Shown in pieces: positions 1-12,602 of a stretch of DNA of 64,000 nt. The stretch is from Dioscorea cayenensis subsp. rotundata (taxonomy: Eukaryota; Streptophyta; Magnoliopsida; Dioscoreales; Dioscoreaceae). The stretch lies in the NCBI RefSeq assembly GCF_009730915.1, contig NC_052489.1:23491916-23555915 (forward strand). The letters run 5' to 3'. The position numbers and the translations under genes are program-made. How positions within the stretch are numbered: the first letter of the stretch is position 1; the number at the start of each line of letters is the position of its first letter. A model generated the notes under the pieces. It had not been told where the DNA came from. It saw nothing but the letters and a program-made list of their open reading frames with translations, and did not search any database.

Positions 1-3000
1 CTCTACGTAGTATTTTCACACATTATTATATATCTACAATAAAAAAATCCTCAACTACTATCTCCTATATAGATATTTATAAAGAGTATGTGTAATTAAC
101 GACTTCTTGATTTATTGGCACTGAATCACCTATGTAGAGTGTTCATATTCAATTGAGGAGACAGGTTAAAACTTTAGCTTACGTAGGATGAGGGCACAAG
201 TAGGTTTTGAGGAATTAACTCCACAATAATGCATGTTCCAAACACGTAACTTATCCATATTTAGTTTTAAAAAAAAATGTGTGTATATATATAGTAGCGG
301 GAGACATTCCTTTAAACATGTGATTTTCTTCAAGGGAAACCCCATAATTAAATGATAGTATTATTTTATTTTATTTTTATTATTTTTAGTTTTTGACCAA
401 TGTGGAAAGCTACATCATAGATGTGCACAAGCGTGGAATTAATACCTCAATACATAACTTGTGCTCTTACCCTGTATAACCTAAGGTTCAAATTTGCCTC
501 CTCAACAAGAACATAAGCATTCTACATAGGAAACTAATGTTAATAGACCAAAACGTTATTATACTATTAAAATTGACTAAAATAATTGTGACTTTTATTG
601 CAATAAAATAATAAAAAGACACGCATACATGTCCAAGGACTTATTATTCCATTATAATTCATAATTGAATCTAGTTTAGAGTAGCACTTGGTCTTTAGGA
701 ATTTTATAATAGTAACCACATGTTAATATTAATCATTTGTATTTTTTTTTTAATTATCATAACAATGATAGAAGAGGAGAAAGAGAGTAGAGCATTTATA
801 TGAACATGTAGAATAGTTGATAGTTTGAAATGAAAGGGGTGGTGGTCCAAGAGAAGAGAGAAATACCAAAGTGAAGGGACAAGATGAGGATTGGGACCCT
901 TTTATGAGCTGTTTCATGGCACCACTCACTTCAATACTTCACTCTTGAGCTTGTAATCTCACTAGATTTTAATGTGATAGCATGCATTAATTAATGCAGA
1001 TGGAGAAGGACTGTGTAATAACTGATAGGTGGTGATTTAAAAAATGATAAATCACATTCAATAATTGAGAATACATCACATAACTAGAGATAAAATAAGG
1101 CTATAAAAATATAAAACTTCTAAAAAAATCATCTTTAATGTCATCCACATATAATTCTTAAACAATTTAAGTACATGCATTTTGTTTAAAGGATCCACAA
1201 TCATCAATTCAGTACTAATATCTTAAATAATCTATTAGTTACTTTTATTGATATGAGCTATTAATTTTTTAATATTATTAATAAATAAAAGAGACACAAA
1301 AATTGTTAGTATAGTTTTCACATCATGTATCAGCATCTGTAGGGCCAAAAGAATTAATCCACTAACAAAAGAGACAAAATAAGAGTCCATCCTCCCAAAA
1401 TCTCTGTCTTAACCAATCTACCATTAAACTCAATTATAACTGACATGGCATGTCTTTTTCAAAATCTCAACGCAATTACCATATATACACAATACACACA
1501 CACACTCACTCACTCTCTCTCTCTCTCACATGCCACCAAACCCTTAAAATTTATATAGACATCTTGTCCATCAACATATCAAACTTTTCTTCTCGGTTAA
1601 AATTTCTCCACATCTCTAAATCAATTGTCATAACAGAGTTATGACTTAATTTATGACTTAGCCTAAACACATATGCTAAAAAGACTAAGTCACATTTCAA
1701 GTTGTAATATATATAGTACCCATCAATCTTCTCGGTTAAACCCGTAGTCAAACTTGGTTAAATATCTAATAAATCTTGACCTAACCTAGAAACCACTGTA
1801 ACTCAGAGAAAAACATCAGCAAGACTAAACACGGTCTTTAATCAATCATTCAATATTGGCATCCTCTCAATCAACTCGAAATAACTTCGATCAATAAAAG
1901 AGAAACTCTATTAAATCAACTTATTTAGTAAGCTTCTACTCAGCCCAATTTGGCTCTCAATCAACAAAAGACAGACTCCAACCTAATCTCTCTCCCAATT
2001 AATCAATCTAGCACCCTCCCAATTTAGCTCGTCACCAACTAAAATGGCTCCAATTAACAAAATAGGAAATTTGCCTCTTTCTCCATCATCAAATTTACCT
2101 AATTAATTATTTAACATAAAATTCCAACTATTAACAATACAATAAGTAAATTATTATATTTTAACCTTAACATAATCATTCCATTCTATTATCTTGGACA
2201 TGAGAAATGGAACTAATTCAATACAACCTTAATAAATAATTTTTTTAATCTTGGCCCAAATAACAAACTCTTCAATCATATACCTTATAACACTACCTCA
2301 ACAAACTCAGTATCAAGAGAAGTAGCAATCAAACATTTCTTAAAACACAATACAAGGTCTTGAACAATCATGCCTACATGAGGCTTCTAAAGACATAAGT
2401 ATACATAATGGTTTCTAACTGTTTTCTTCTCTTCTAAAGCATATGACCATTTATAATAGATTATACACTATGTGAATAACTTTTCATTCAAAATCTGTCA
2501 TTGATTTTATTAATATAGATTTCTTGAGACAAAAATATCATGCCTCAAAATTTATATTTGTGGATCTTATTGTCTATGACATGAGATGCCTCAATTATAT
2601 CATTTAAATTAATATTCGTAAAGAGTAATTAATTCACCTAATACATAAATCATACATCATCATTTACAAATACATGTCATCTATAAACATATATATCTGC
2701 TCCCACTAACCTTATGGTATCATGTATTCTCTATAAAACCAAATAAAGCTATAAAATTATAAAATTTACAATATTACTAATACGAGATTTTATTTTAAGG
2801 AATCTTTTATTTTACACATTAAAACCCTTATTTTCACTAGAGCTCTTTTGAAAGTCTTAGTTGAGGATCATTTTTCACATTTCTTTAATGTAATCAGTAA
2901 GAATAAGCTATAATGAGTACTAATTGCACAATAATTTAAAAAACTCATTAGAAAGCTTTAGAAATTCTCTTGTAATCTATTCTTTCTATATGAGTACATC

Positions 3001-3299
3001 CTTGACACACTAGTATTACTTTTCATCACTTAATGTTGTCTAACTTAGTTTTCAAAACAAGAAAACCTGTTCATATACTATAATCTCCACCCCATTAGGT
3101 ACCCCAACAAGATTCTAAATACCATTGGATGTTATATCATCAATATCATATTTCATGATTTTATACAAAAATTAGATTTACTGTAACTAATGCTTGTGAA
3201 AACAACTCATAAATACGTTTGACTCAAAAATTACAAATAAACAACACAACCACTAGATAGTATTGATTTCTTTATTCTAGTTTATCTGTTCAAAGTTGC
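1..3299. other. AT-rich intergenic region
   Basis: I see no gene here. The stretch is AT-rich with frequent stops in all frames. It holds a degenerate SINE-like fragment near 110-215 and a CA/CT microsatellite at about 1493-1528. From about 1,740 to 2,060 there is a run of low-complexity AATC/CTCC-rich DNA. It ends at the target-site duplication of the copia element. Confidence 0.6.
110..215 (+). repeat. degenerate SINE-like fragment
   Basis: The words TTGATTTATTGGCA, GTAGAGTGTTCA and GATGAGGGCACAA occur in the same order and at similar spacing as in the better copy at 19,163-19,340. That copy has clear pol III box A and box B matches. This copy has lost the box B sequence, and no target-site duplication was found. 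Confidence 0.4.
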
Positions 3300-3691
3300 T
3301 GTTGGAAAAGTGAATAAAGAGATGCTTGATGCGTGCTCACTAGCACTGTCCTAAAGAAACTATTTCGAGACATTGAAATATTTTCCCAAGATAAAACATG
3401 CATTCCTCTATCTTGAGGGATCAGGAACAACAAAATATTTATGTAGATCTAGACTCCCAAAGATTTAACATTAAAGGGCTAACAAATCTTAACGTTAAAG
3501 ATCTAACATTCTCCTAAAAATTAGATAAACGTGGGAGATGTGGTAAAAGTTAGTTGAGGGATATCAATAAAAATAAAGGATTGAGTCAAAATTATATAAT
3601 TAAATAAGTAAATATAAAAGTATAATTTGATAATTTAAAAATCTTATCCCAAGTTAATATTATCTTTTGAAAATTTTCAAAAATTACAGCA
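3300..3691 (-). repeat. copia LTR (3' LTR in element orientation)
   Basis: Direct repeat of 6585-6980, with small indels. It begins TGTTGG and ends ACAGCA on the plus strand. The polypurine-like tract follows on its inner side at about 3692-3702. Confidence 0.9.
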
Positions 3692-4245
3692 ATCCCCCAC
3701 ATATTTCAAAGGAACCAATGACATGGGTAAAAATTTACTGGAACTACATTGGTGCAACATAATTAGTGTAGTGTCTTTTAGACTATGAACTAAACCTAGA
3801 TTGATAAAATATGACTTACTAAATTTTTGGTGAAATATAATATTTCTATGAACCAACAATTCTTGTTGTATGTCAGAGACTCCATCAATCATACTGCGAA
3901 CCCACAATTCTATTGTTAACGCGTTTTTGAGCAAATAGGCCATACGCGTGCTTGGTTATTCATGAGATCTCTGAAGATTTGGCCAAAAAATTGTATGGGA
4001 GCAGCCCCACTCCACTCTCATATAGGTGAATTCATCAAGTGTATACTGCTTTAAATACACCATCCTTAAGTACTATGAATTCATTAAGAGTCCTCTAAAC
4101 TCATCCTCACAAATTATAGCAGTCAAAGCACTCACTATAAAAAGGACTTAACTTGAAGTGCTCTAGATCAGTCAATATTGACTTGTTATTACCCATATGA
4201 ATCTACTTCATGGGGTCTCCAATCACATAGGTTGGGTTACAATCT

Positions 4246-5703
4246 TTATTGACTACTTGTAGGCCTAAGTCCCATTTCCCTAGAAGTTTGAAGAACTAAT
4301 TTTCTTCCCTTAGGTTCAGTCAGAGGATCAGACAAATTCACTTCTGACTTTACATATTCAATAGAAATTATTCCACCTTTGAGTAACTTCTTTACAACAT
4401 CATGTCTCAATTTCAGGTGTCTACTTTTACAATCATAAGATTTATTTTTAGCAATAGCAATAGCAATAGACGCTTGACAATCACAGTGTATAGACACAAG
4501 AGGTAATAGATCCTTCACAGAAGAATGTTAGCTAAGAAGTTTCTTAGCCAATTAGCCTCAAACCCTGTCAACACTAGTGCTACAAATTCTGATTCAACAA
4601 TTGATTTGGCAATGATTGTTTGTCTAGCTGATTTTCATGCTATTGCACCACCACCAAGTGTGAACACATAACTACTAGTAAATTTGTCTCATTTGAATCA
4701 GAGATCCAATTAGCATCACTGTAACCTTTTAATATAACAGGATATCCACTATACAGAATACCATACTTCATGGTACCTCTCAAGTATTTCATCAGTCTAA
4801 CCAATGCATACCAATGTTCATGATTGAGATTTTGAGTATATCAACTCAGTCTACACACAACATAAGCAATATCAGGTCTTGTAAAATTCATTAGATGCAT
4901 CAGACTCCCAATAATCTGAGTATACTTAGACTAAGCAACTGAGTCACCAAGATTTTTCTTCAATTGAGTATTAGCATCATAAGGAGTACTCACTAGTGTC
5001 ACATCAAAACTTCCAAACTCCTTAAGAAGTCTCTCTACATAATGTTCTTGTGACAACATAATACCATCATCTCTGCGTATGATTTTAATGCCCAGTATCA
5101 TTTTTGCTTCACCCAAATCTTTCATATCAAAATTAGAAGATATAAAATATTTGGTGCTTTTTACAATATCTAAACTAGTACCAAATATGAGCATATCATC
5201 CACATACAAGCTAATGATCACATATTTATCATTTACAACTTTAGTGTAAACACATTTATCCACTTCTACAAATGAAAAACCCTCATTTATCAAAATTTGA
5301 TTAAATTTCTCATGCCACTGTTTAGGAGCTTGTTTTAGGCCATAAAGAAATTTAATTAATTTACAAACTTTATTTTCATGTCCAAAAATAACGCATCCCT
5401 CAGGTTGAACCATATAAAATTCTTCTTCTAAATCACCATTCAGAAATGCTATTTTAACATCCATTTGATGAACAAAAAGTAACTCAAATAGAAGAAATTC
5501 TTGTCATCGGTGCAAATGGTTCAAAATAATCAATATTTTGTTTTTGAGAAAATCCTTTTACAACTAAACGAGCTTTATATATATCTATGGAGTTATTTGG
5601 ATTATATTTTATTTTGAAAATCCATTTTCAGCCAATTGTTTTTGAGAAAAGGATTCGCGATTTGCACATATGTGTTGAGTAGCCCCAGAATCTACCACCC
5701 ACT
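4246..5703 (-). pseudogene. copia pol remnant: protease motif, reverse transcriptase, RNase H
   Basis: Read from high to low coordinates, the aspartic protease active-site motif WVVDSGATQHIC lies near 5661-5703. Copia reverse transcriptase follows almost at once, starting at KARLVVKGFSQ. The region 4931-5464 is an open 177-codon stretch with MDVKIAFLNGDL, the catalytic-site motif YVDDML and a DMKDLG motif. RNase H-like sequence is open again at 4246-4518 with SRHLKLRHD. Between 4519 and 4930 the copia sequence is still recognisable but has several stops. Integrase, normally between protease and reverse transcriptase, is missing. Not expressible as a polyprotein. Confidence 0.88.
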
Positions 5704-5815
5704 TTTTCACATTAGCTACAATGTTCAGTTGAAAAAATAACTATAACAATAATTTCATCTCCTTCAGCCAAATTAACCTTAGGAGGATTGGCCTTAGCTT
5801 TCTCATTTTTATATC

Positions 5816-6631
5816 AATTTCTACATTAAGCAGCATGATGACCAGGTTTCCCACAAACAAAGCAGATGCCTTTCTCTTTCTTGAAATTGGGATTATTAGG
5901 CTTGCAATTTTGAGACAGGTTCATACCTTTTATTATTGCTTTGCACCAAATGTGCTTTGAAGGTCATCTCTTTGGCTTTGGAAGCATTCGACTCCTTTCT
6001 ATTAGTATCTTCAATCAGTATGTGCGTCACGAGCTCCTCAATAGTGAAAGCCTTCTGCTTGTGCTTTAAGCCATTCTTGTAGTCGCTCCAGGAATCATGC
6101 AACTTTTCAATCAGCACCGCTGCGGCAAAGTCTTCAAGCAATTTTTAATATTCATTGATTTGAACTTTTATCTCCTTGTCGTCAGTCATTTTCCAGTGAT
6201 AGTATTTTCCTACAACGAACTTTTGCTTAGTTGCATTGGTGGTAAACTTCTTTATTAATGCTTCCCAAATCATTTTAGCTTCCTTATGGCTACAATAGAT
6301 GTCGGCATATTTTATTGGCATGTTGCCACGATTTTTGTATCTTCGCATCATCAGTTGGAGGAGGTTGCGGATCAGTTAGAGCATAGGCAACTCCATGGAC
6401 ATCAAGCAGCAAAAATACCCGTTCTTGCCACCTTATGAAGTTTTCGTTTGCAAAAGCTTCAATCTTGGATATTTCAGGAAAAGGCTTAGCATATGGCAAG
6501 TTGATTAGGACAATATCTGGTTGAGAATGAGGTGGTTGAGCAGTATCGGAGGAAGGATTAGCCGAGGTCAAAGTTTTTTCAAATTGTTGGAAAAGTGAAT
6601 TAAGAGATGCTTGAGCCGTGCTCACTAGCAC
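5816..6631 (-). pseudogene. copia gag remnant (UBN2-like) with CCHC zinc knuckle
   Basis: Three overlapping open pieces (6290-6631, 6145-6351, 5896-6141) together give a UBN2/retrotransposon gag-type protein, including the FIRWQERVFLLLD and KLHDSWSDYKNGL segments. A CX2CX4HX4C knuckle (CFVCGKPGHH..) lies at about 5823-5866 with a TAA stop at 5826-5828 just before its last cysteine. Frames change between the pieces, so this is decayed. The first ATG of the open stretch (6629-6631) lies inside the right-hand LTR, so LTR and gag read as one frame. Confidence 0.85.
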
Positions 6632-6980
6632 TATCCTAAAAAACTATTTCTAGATATTGAAATATTTCACGAGGATAAAAAAAAAAAGCCTTCCTTTATC
6701 GGATCAAAAACAATAAAATATTTATGTAGGTCCAGATAAGGACTCCCAAAAATTTAACATTGGAGAGCTAACAAATCTTAACTTTAAAGATCTAATGTTC
6801 TCCTAAAAGTTAGATAAACGTAGGAGATGTGGTAAAAGTTAGTTGAGGGATATCAATAAAAATAAAAGATTGAGTGAAAATTATATAATTAAATAAGTAA
6901 ATATAAAAGTATCATTTGATAATTTAAAAATCTTATCCCAAGTCAATATTATCTTTTGAAATATTTCAAAAATTACAACA
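6585..6980 (-). repeat. copia LTR (5' LTR in element orientation)
   Basis: Homologous to 3300-3691 over its whole length. It has a short A-run expansion near 6679 and several substitutions. It ends AACA, followed by the GTTGC target duplication. Confidence 0.9.
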
Positions 6981-6985
6981 GTTGC

Positions 6986-7811
6986 ATCACCATAACCTTA
7001 ATAAGGTTATTACTTAACAAATATTCAACATCTAGTAGATAATACTTAATTTGATTTATTAGATTATTATCATTATGACTTTGGGTCTTAATGACAAGTT
7101 AATATTCATCCTAACCTAAAATATGTTGCCTACAATATCCAATTTTTTTCTTAAGTTAGGAGTCATATAGACAACATGATTTTCTTTAAAAAGTAATCTT
7201 CGAGATTGATCACTTCATTGATTAAGTTATTCTCAAAAATTTGCAATTCTTGACTCTAGAATTCTAATGCTATAAGTTGAACAACAAACTTTAAAACCCT
7301 TGAACTTTAGATAAAAGGAATACTCACTAATAGTGAATGAGTTTAATTTTCTCTCATGTGTATTATAAACTTCTATAAAAGATTAAAAATCTAAATGTAT
7401 AAAATATATCAATATAAATAAATTTAAATCTTTATGATTAAAAAAAATAGGTTATCTTGGAAACATAAGTGCTCTGCATTTAAAATAGATGATTAAAAGA
7501 ATAGAAAAAATTTTAAAAATTAGTTGAAAGAAGATACAAAATTGGTTAAATATTAAATTAAACTATGTTAATCCTTTGATTTATTATTCTAAAGTTTAAA
7601 AAGTTAGTTGAAATTATATTATATTTATTAAGTCTAAATTAAAATATATATATATGTTAATTTATTATAATAAATAATTATTTAGATGCCTCTCAAAATT
7701 GAGGAGCCTAAAGCGATGATTCAATGGGCAAGTGCAAAAATAGCCCATACCCAACATAGGCTTTGAAAGGCCAATAGGAGGTTTGATTGATCTGCACATG
7801 CTAGTACAATT
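6986..7811. other. AT-rich intergenic region
   Basis: Strongly AT-rich with no coding signal I can support. Short reading frames here lack any recognisable motif. Confidence 0.5.
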
Positions 7812-8345
7812 CACTACACCATAAAGAATTTTTGGCGGTACTTCCTTAACAGTGTTTTTAAAAAAACCACCACTTTTAGGATTTTTAAACAAAAACTTTT
7901 AATTTCGTAGCATTTTTAATAATAAATGTGGCAACAATTATTGACAAATTTAAATTGAAATTTAAAATTTTCTTATAGTGGTGTTTTCAAAACAAACGGC
8001 ACTAAATTAATAAATTATTTAAAAGATATTTATGATTTAGCAGGGTTTTTAAAATAAACGCCATTAACTTATAAAAATTTTAAATAAATTTATTAGTTTA
8101 GTGTATTTTATTTTAAAAAAAGCCACTAAATTATTAATATTTCTAAATTTATTTATTAATTTAGCAAGATTTTTTAAAGGAACACCACTAATTTAAATTT
8201 GTCACCCTTTGCTGAAAATTTTAAATTTGCTTATGTGTTAAAAATTTAATTTTAGCCGCATTTTCACTAATAAGCGCCACTAAAGTTATTTACAAATTTA
8301 AATTTTTATTTAAAATTTTAATTTAACATGATTTTAATAAAAAAT
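7812..8345. repeat. CACTA (En/Spm-type) transposon end with subterminal repeats
   Basis: The stretch starts CACTACACCATAAAGAA and continues into about six variants of a GCGG/ACGCCACTAAA-type motif on alternating strands, separated by AT-rich DNA. A CACTA start followed by short direct and inverted subterminal motifs is the hallmark of CACTA elements. I found no matching TAGTG end with a 3-bp duplication and no transposase, so this is one end only. Confidence 0.6.
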
Positions 8346-8429
8346 CACTAAATTAATAAATCAATCAAAAAATATTTACACTTCAACGCCGTACAGCAAA
8401 TGAGAGTTCAAGCAGGGATGCTACTTAGA

Positions 8430-9542
8430 TCCTATATAATCATGCATACCACATGGTTACTCTAACAGGGCTTTGTGGCGTTCGCCCTTAGCACAGATGT
8501 GACCGAGCCGTTTAGCCGAGAGGATGGCCAAGGGAAGGTCATCCTCCAAAAACTAAAGCACGGACAGTATGGTCGGACACCATATTCGATTATAAGTGGG
8601 AATGACTTCCCGCACAATCAACCTTGGGCCGTGATTGAGGAGCGAGGGCGGAGCCACGAGCAATGACTGAGCGGGCGTGGTAGTACCAAACAACACTAGG
8701 CTGGGAAAGGCCGAAAATATTCCAAGGCATGGACCAAGAATATATAGCAATCACCAACGAGGGTCATAGGCACACTTACCGAGCGGCATGGCCGAGATGG
8801 CCGGCATGGCTCAATAAGGTCACTAGGTATGGATCGGGCTGACGCGGCTGACGTGCGGGACATGGCTCTATAGTGTAGCACAATGTACCGTAGGTATGGC
8901 CCCGGTAAGGTGTGACGCGACGGGGCGTGGTGTAGGCTTACAAGGCGTGGCACAGACTAATAAGCAAGGTGCGGTATGGTTCAAGGCATGGCGACGCAAG
9001 TATGGCCAGTATGGCTCGGACATGGGTGATGTGATCCAATATGGGCATATAAGGGCTGGCCACTCCAAAAGAAGGTTATCTCTTGGAGCCTTTGCCTATA
9101 AATAGAAACAAAGGGCTGCCATTGTTGGGCAAGTACGGGTTGAGCTTCAAGGATGTGGTTGTAAACTTTTTTTCTCTAGATAGTTTATTTTTTTCTCTCT
9201 TCATATTGGTGTCTCCTTGTTCTCTTTTTTTCTTACTTAGCTGATTCTTGGCATATTAAGGTGTAGGCTGACTTGCATCCGGGCAAGTGTCGCACAACCC
9301 GATCAGTAAGGATTAGTCCTTGGCAATTATCACCTTGCCTAGTGAGCCCGAAGGCTGCAACCAAGGTCACCATGTAGGCATGTTGTGCCTAAATCATGTG
9401 GCCACACCTTATAGCCACTTGGTTAAGTTCATGGCATGAGCTTGGCGTGCCATAACACTTAGTCATGGCTTGGATAATGGCTTAATTATATGAGATTTCC
9501 TAGGCACGCCGGTGCATTGCCAAACTGCGGCCAAAGCACCAT
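8430..9542 (+). other. GC-richer LTR-like segment with TATA box
   Basis: Much richer in G/C than its flanks, with many repeats of GGCATGG/GGCGTGG words and no long meaningful protein. A clean TATAAATA at 9097-9104 is followed by about 440 bp of untranslated-looking, pyrimidine-rich then GC-rich DNA. This is the structure of a U3-R-U5 LTR, as in gypsy-type solo LTRs. I could not find convincing TG..CA ends with a target duplication. Short reading frames inside look like chance. Confidence 0.4.
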
Positions 9543-11039
9543 TTAGGGTCTGTTTGTTTGGGGGTATTTGAAATTACATGTAATTATAAATACTGCACTT
9601 TTAAAAAACTGATGTTTGTTTGGGGGTATTTGCAAATCCAAGTGTAATTCTAAATACCCCTAAACCCACAATCAGTTGGATTTTGGATTACATTGAAATC
9701 TATGGTAATATTGAATACAGGTAATTGCAAAACACAAACAACCCATCCCTTTTCTAGATCTAGCATTGTTCTTCTTCTTCAGATCTGGGCAGTGACCACG
9801 CCCCCTCTCTAGCCTTCATCCAACAAACCTGGGCAATGAGCGCGCCCCCTCGCCGGCCTTCATCGAACAGATCTGTGCTCTTCTCAGCCCCATCGCCGTC
9901 GTCTAGTACAACCCGTGCTCCCCATCGAGGTAGTGATTTGTACTCTGGTCTCGCCGTCGGAAGCGCAGCAGCAACAAAACCAAGGTGTTTTTATGGATGC
10001 TTTTTCGTTGCTCTGTTCATGTGTTTTTATGGATTTATGGATGCTTTTCTATTTTCGTTGTTGTGATCACACGCATCTCTAGTGAGGAGCTCCTCTGGTT
10101 TATTGATTTTTTTTAAAATTATTTTATCCTTATCAATAAGCATCATTAATTATTTTTGTATTCCTTTAGTTAGTGCTGAAGATTGGTCATGTATGTTGCT
10201 TAAAATAAACAATCTACTGTGATCTCCACTATAGTGTTCTGTATAAAATTTTCTTATATATTTTGTTTAATATGATTATAATCAATCCAAAAAGAATGAT
10301 TACAAATAAAAAAGCTGAAACTGATTATGAGTGTTGCATTAATTTTGCCCACATTAATGGTTTGTGCCTAAGCCTATCACCTGCCAAAACTTAGAAGGAA
10401 TTTTTAATAAAGATTTATGTATTTGGTTTGTATGATTAAATATAGAAGGTTGTGCATGTTGTAGATTAAGGTATATATGAAGGCTAGCATTTATATGTGA
10501 CCAAAAATAAGAAGTTACAAATTAGTGCAAAGTCTCTCAAACACATCATTTCACTCTCATAATCTTCCTTGAAAGACCAATGATTTTTATGTTTTCTTCA
10601 GTAACCAGTTTGAACTGTATACAAGCTTTAATTAAAGGACTCAATGTGAATGGAGAAAAACTTGTCATGACTCAATAGAACAAACATCTCATGTATGCTT
10701 ATTAATTTTTTGAGATATACATATAGAAGAATATTATATGAAACATTCCTACAACTACACTAATTACAAGCCTGCAAATGCTCCTCTTGTATGATATATA
10801 TACTTAATGAGAATAATATATATACTTAACATATTGGTTAACACCACTTTGTATTGGTTATTGAAACTGGGAATTAATGAGAATAATATATATACTTAAC
10901 ATATTAATGAGAATAATAAATATTTATTTTTTGTTAATAGTAATTGCTTTTTAACATGAGCAAATCTTGTATGATTGTAATTATGGCAATAATATCGCAA
11001 TATCGTCAATTTGAAATTAACTTTTAACTATTATTTTAG

Positions 11040-12278
11040 ATGGATCATCGCAATGGTGTTGATGAATTGTACCTATTAAAAATAACGGTTTTAGCCGTGG
11101 CCTATGCCGCCATGTTACATGTGCGCAACAAAAGACGTCGAATTTATAGAGAACCATCCCGTGAGAGACTACATATAAGGGAAACATATTTGTCTAGGTT
11201 GGTAAATGAGAATGATGCCACTAGTATAAATATGGTTTGCATGGACAAATTTAGATTTTTTAACATTTGCACGATACTACGTGCAAAAGGTCATGTGCGT
11301 GATACATTACACATGACTGTGGAGGAGCAATTGCTTATGTTTCTACACACTATTGGATATAATCAGCGCAATCGTGTTATTGCCCACAATTTTTTAAGAT
11401 CAAGCGAGACGGTTAGTAGATATTTCCACCACATCTTATTTGCAATCGGTGAACTACAACATGACTACATACGACCACCAAGTATGCAAACACATCCATA
11501 CTTAGTAGCGAGGAGGACATTATACCCATACTTTAAGGTATCCTTATATTAGATATCACAATCACACACACACACACAGATATATATATATATATATATA
11601 TATATTAAGGTTAATTCTAACATAATGCACTGGATCTTAGGATTGCATTGGGGCCTTGGATGGAACATATATTCATGCATCTGTGCCGGCATCTGAAATT
11701 ACAGCATTTCGAGGAAGAAAACCTTACCCAACCCAAAATGTCCTTATAACTGTAGATTTTGACTTACGTAACACTTATGTGCTAGCTGGTTGAGAAGGTT
11801 CAGCACACGATGCTTTAGTGCTTCATGATGCTCTCGAATGACCTAACGGACTAAGGGTCCCCGAAGGTACATAGAGTCATCTTTTTTTAATAAAAAATGC
11901 CACCAGAATAAATTAAATTCTAAACATTAATCTTATTCTTATGATTTTATTTTTTATTATTAGGGAAGTATTATCTCGTTGATGCGGGATATACTACGTA
12001 TCCAGATTTCATACCCCTTTATAGAGGGGTTAGGTATCACTTGAAGGACTTTGGCTCGAGGACTCCTCAAAATGCCAAAGAGCTTTTTTAACTTGGGACA
12101 TTCATCTGCTCGTACTTCTGTTGAGCGTGCCTTTGGTTCTTTAAAAGGGCGCTTCAAAATTTTATCTTCTAGGCTTTTTTTTCCATTTAAGACACAGGTA
12201 GAGCTAGTGTTGGCATGTTGTATTTTACACAATTATATCATTAGTGATGGTGAGGATGAATTCATTCCAACTGAGTAA
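11040..12278 (+). pseudogene. PIF/Harbinger transposase (DDE), decayed
   Basis: Exon 1 (11040-11537) encodes the N-terminal part with TVEEQLLMFLHTIGYNQRNR, typical of plant Harbinger nucleases. A GT..AG intron at 11538-11640 leads to exon 2 with DCIGALDGTYI (first catalytic Asp), followed after a second intron (about 11867-11962) by KYYLVDAGY, HLKDF and SVERAFGSLKGRF (catalytic Glu region). There are in-frame TGA stops at 11791 (in the GWEGSAHD-type motif) and at 11839. An extra T in the T-run at about 12083-12089 shifts the frame. It therefore cannot make a full transposase. An AG just before 11040 may mean a further upstream exon. Confidence 0.9.
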
Positions 12279-12602
12279 GATTGGATACCACAACGGACTT
12301 CACAAGAAACTGCTAGGGAGCAAAGAGAAGAAGCACAAGAGTGAGCTGCTCGTTGTGATCAAATTGCAGCTGAAATGTGGGCGAACAAGTAGATACTTTC
12401 CAAGTCTAAGTCTATGAACTAATGTAGTGTTGTTTTAAAAGTGCAATTTGTTTTGTTATTGGATGGTAATTCTTGACTTAAATGTGTTTGTTACTTTGAT
12501 TCTGATATGTTAAACTATGATAACGTTTAACTTATATGTATTTATTATTTTTATTTTGTTATGTTATTGTATGCTAATGTTTGCCTTACATGACCAAGTA
12601 GA

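Larger units (their letters stand above)
3300..6980 (-). mobile_element. Ty1/copia retrotransposon, internally deleted, minus-oriented
   Basis: Two direct terminal repeats of about 392 and 396 bp (3300-3691 and 6585-6980) begin TGTTGG on the plus strand and end CA. The same 5 bases, GTTGC, flank both sides (3295-3299 and 6981-6985), so this is a complete insertion. Coding order on the minus strand is gag, zinc knuckle, protease motif, reverse transcriptase, RNase H, which is copia order. A purine-rich tract (GTGGGGGAT in minus sense) abuts the inner edge of the left LTR and fixes the orientation. Integrase is absent: the protease motif runs almost directly into reverse transcriptase. No tRNA-Met-like primer-binding site is visible next to the right LTR. 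The LTRs differ at roughly one base in ten by eye, so the insertion is old, and all reading frames are broken. Confidence 0.93.

Noticed and set aside
3677-3943. 88-codon minus-strand frame next to the left LTR
   Set aside because: It spans the LTR inner edge and the pol 3' tail of the copia element and has no domain.
8475-9105. Five overlapping 63-85-codon frames on both strands
   Set aside because: They lie in the GC-richer LTR-like segment, show no family features, and overlap on opposite strands.
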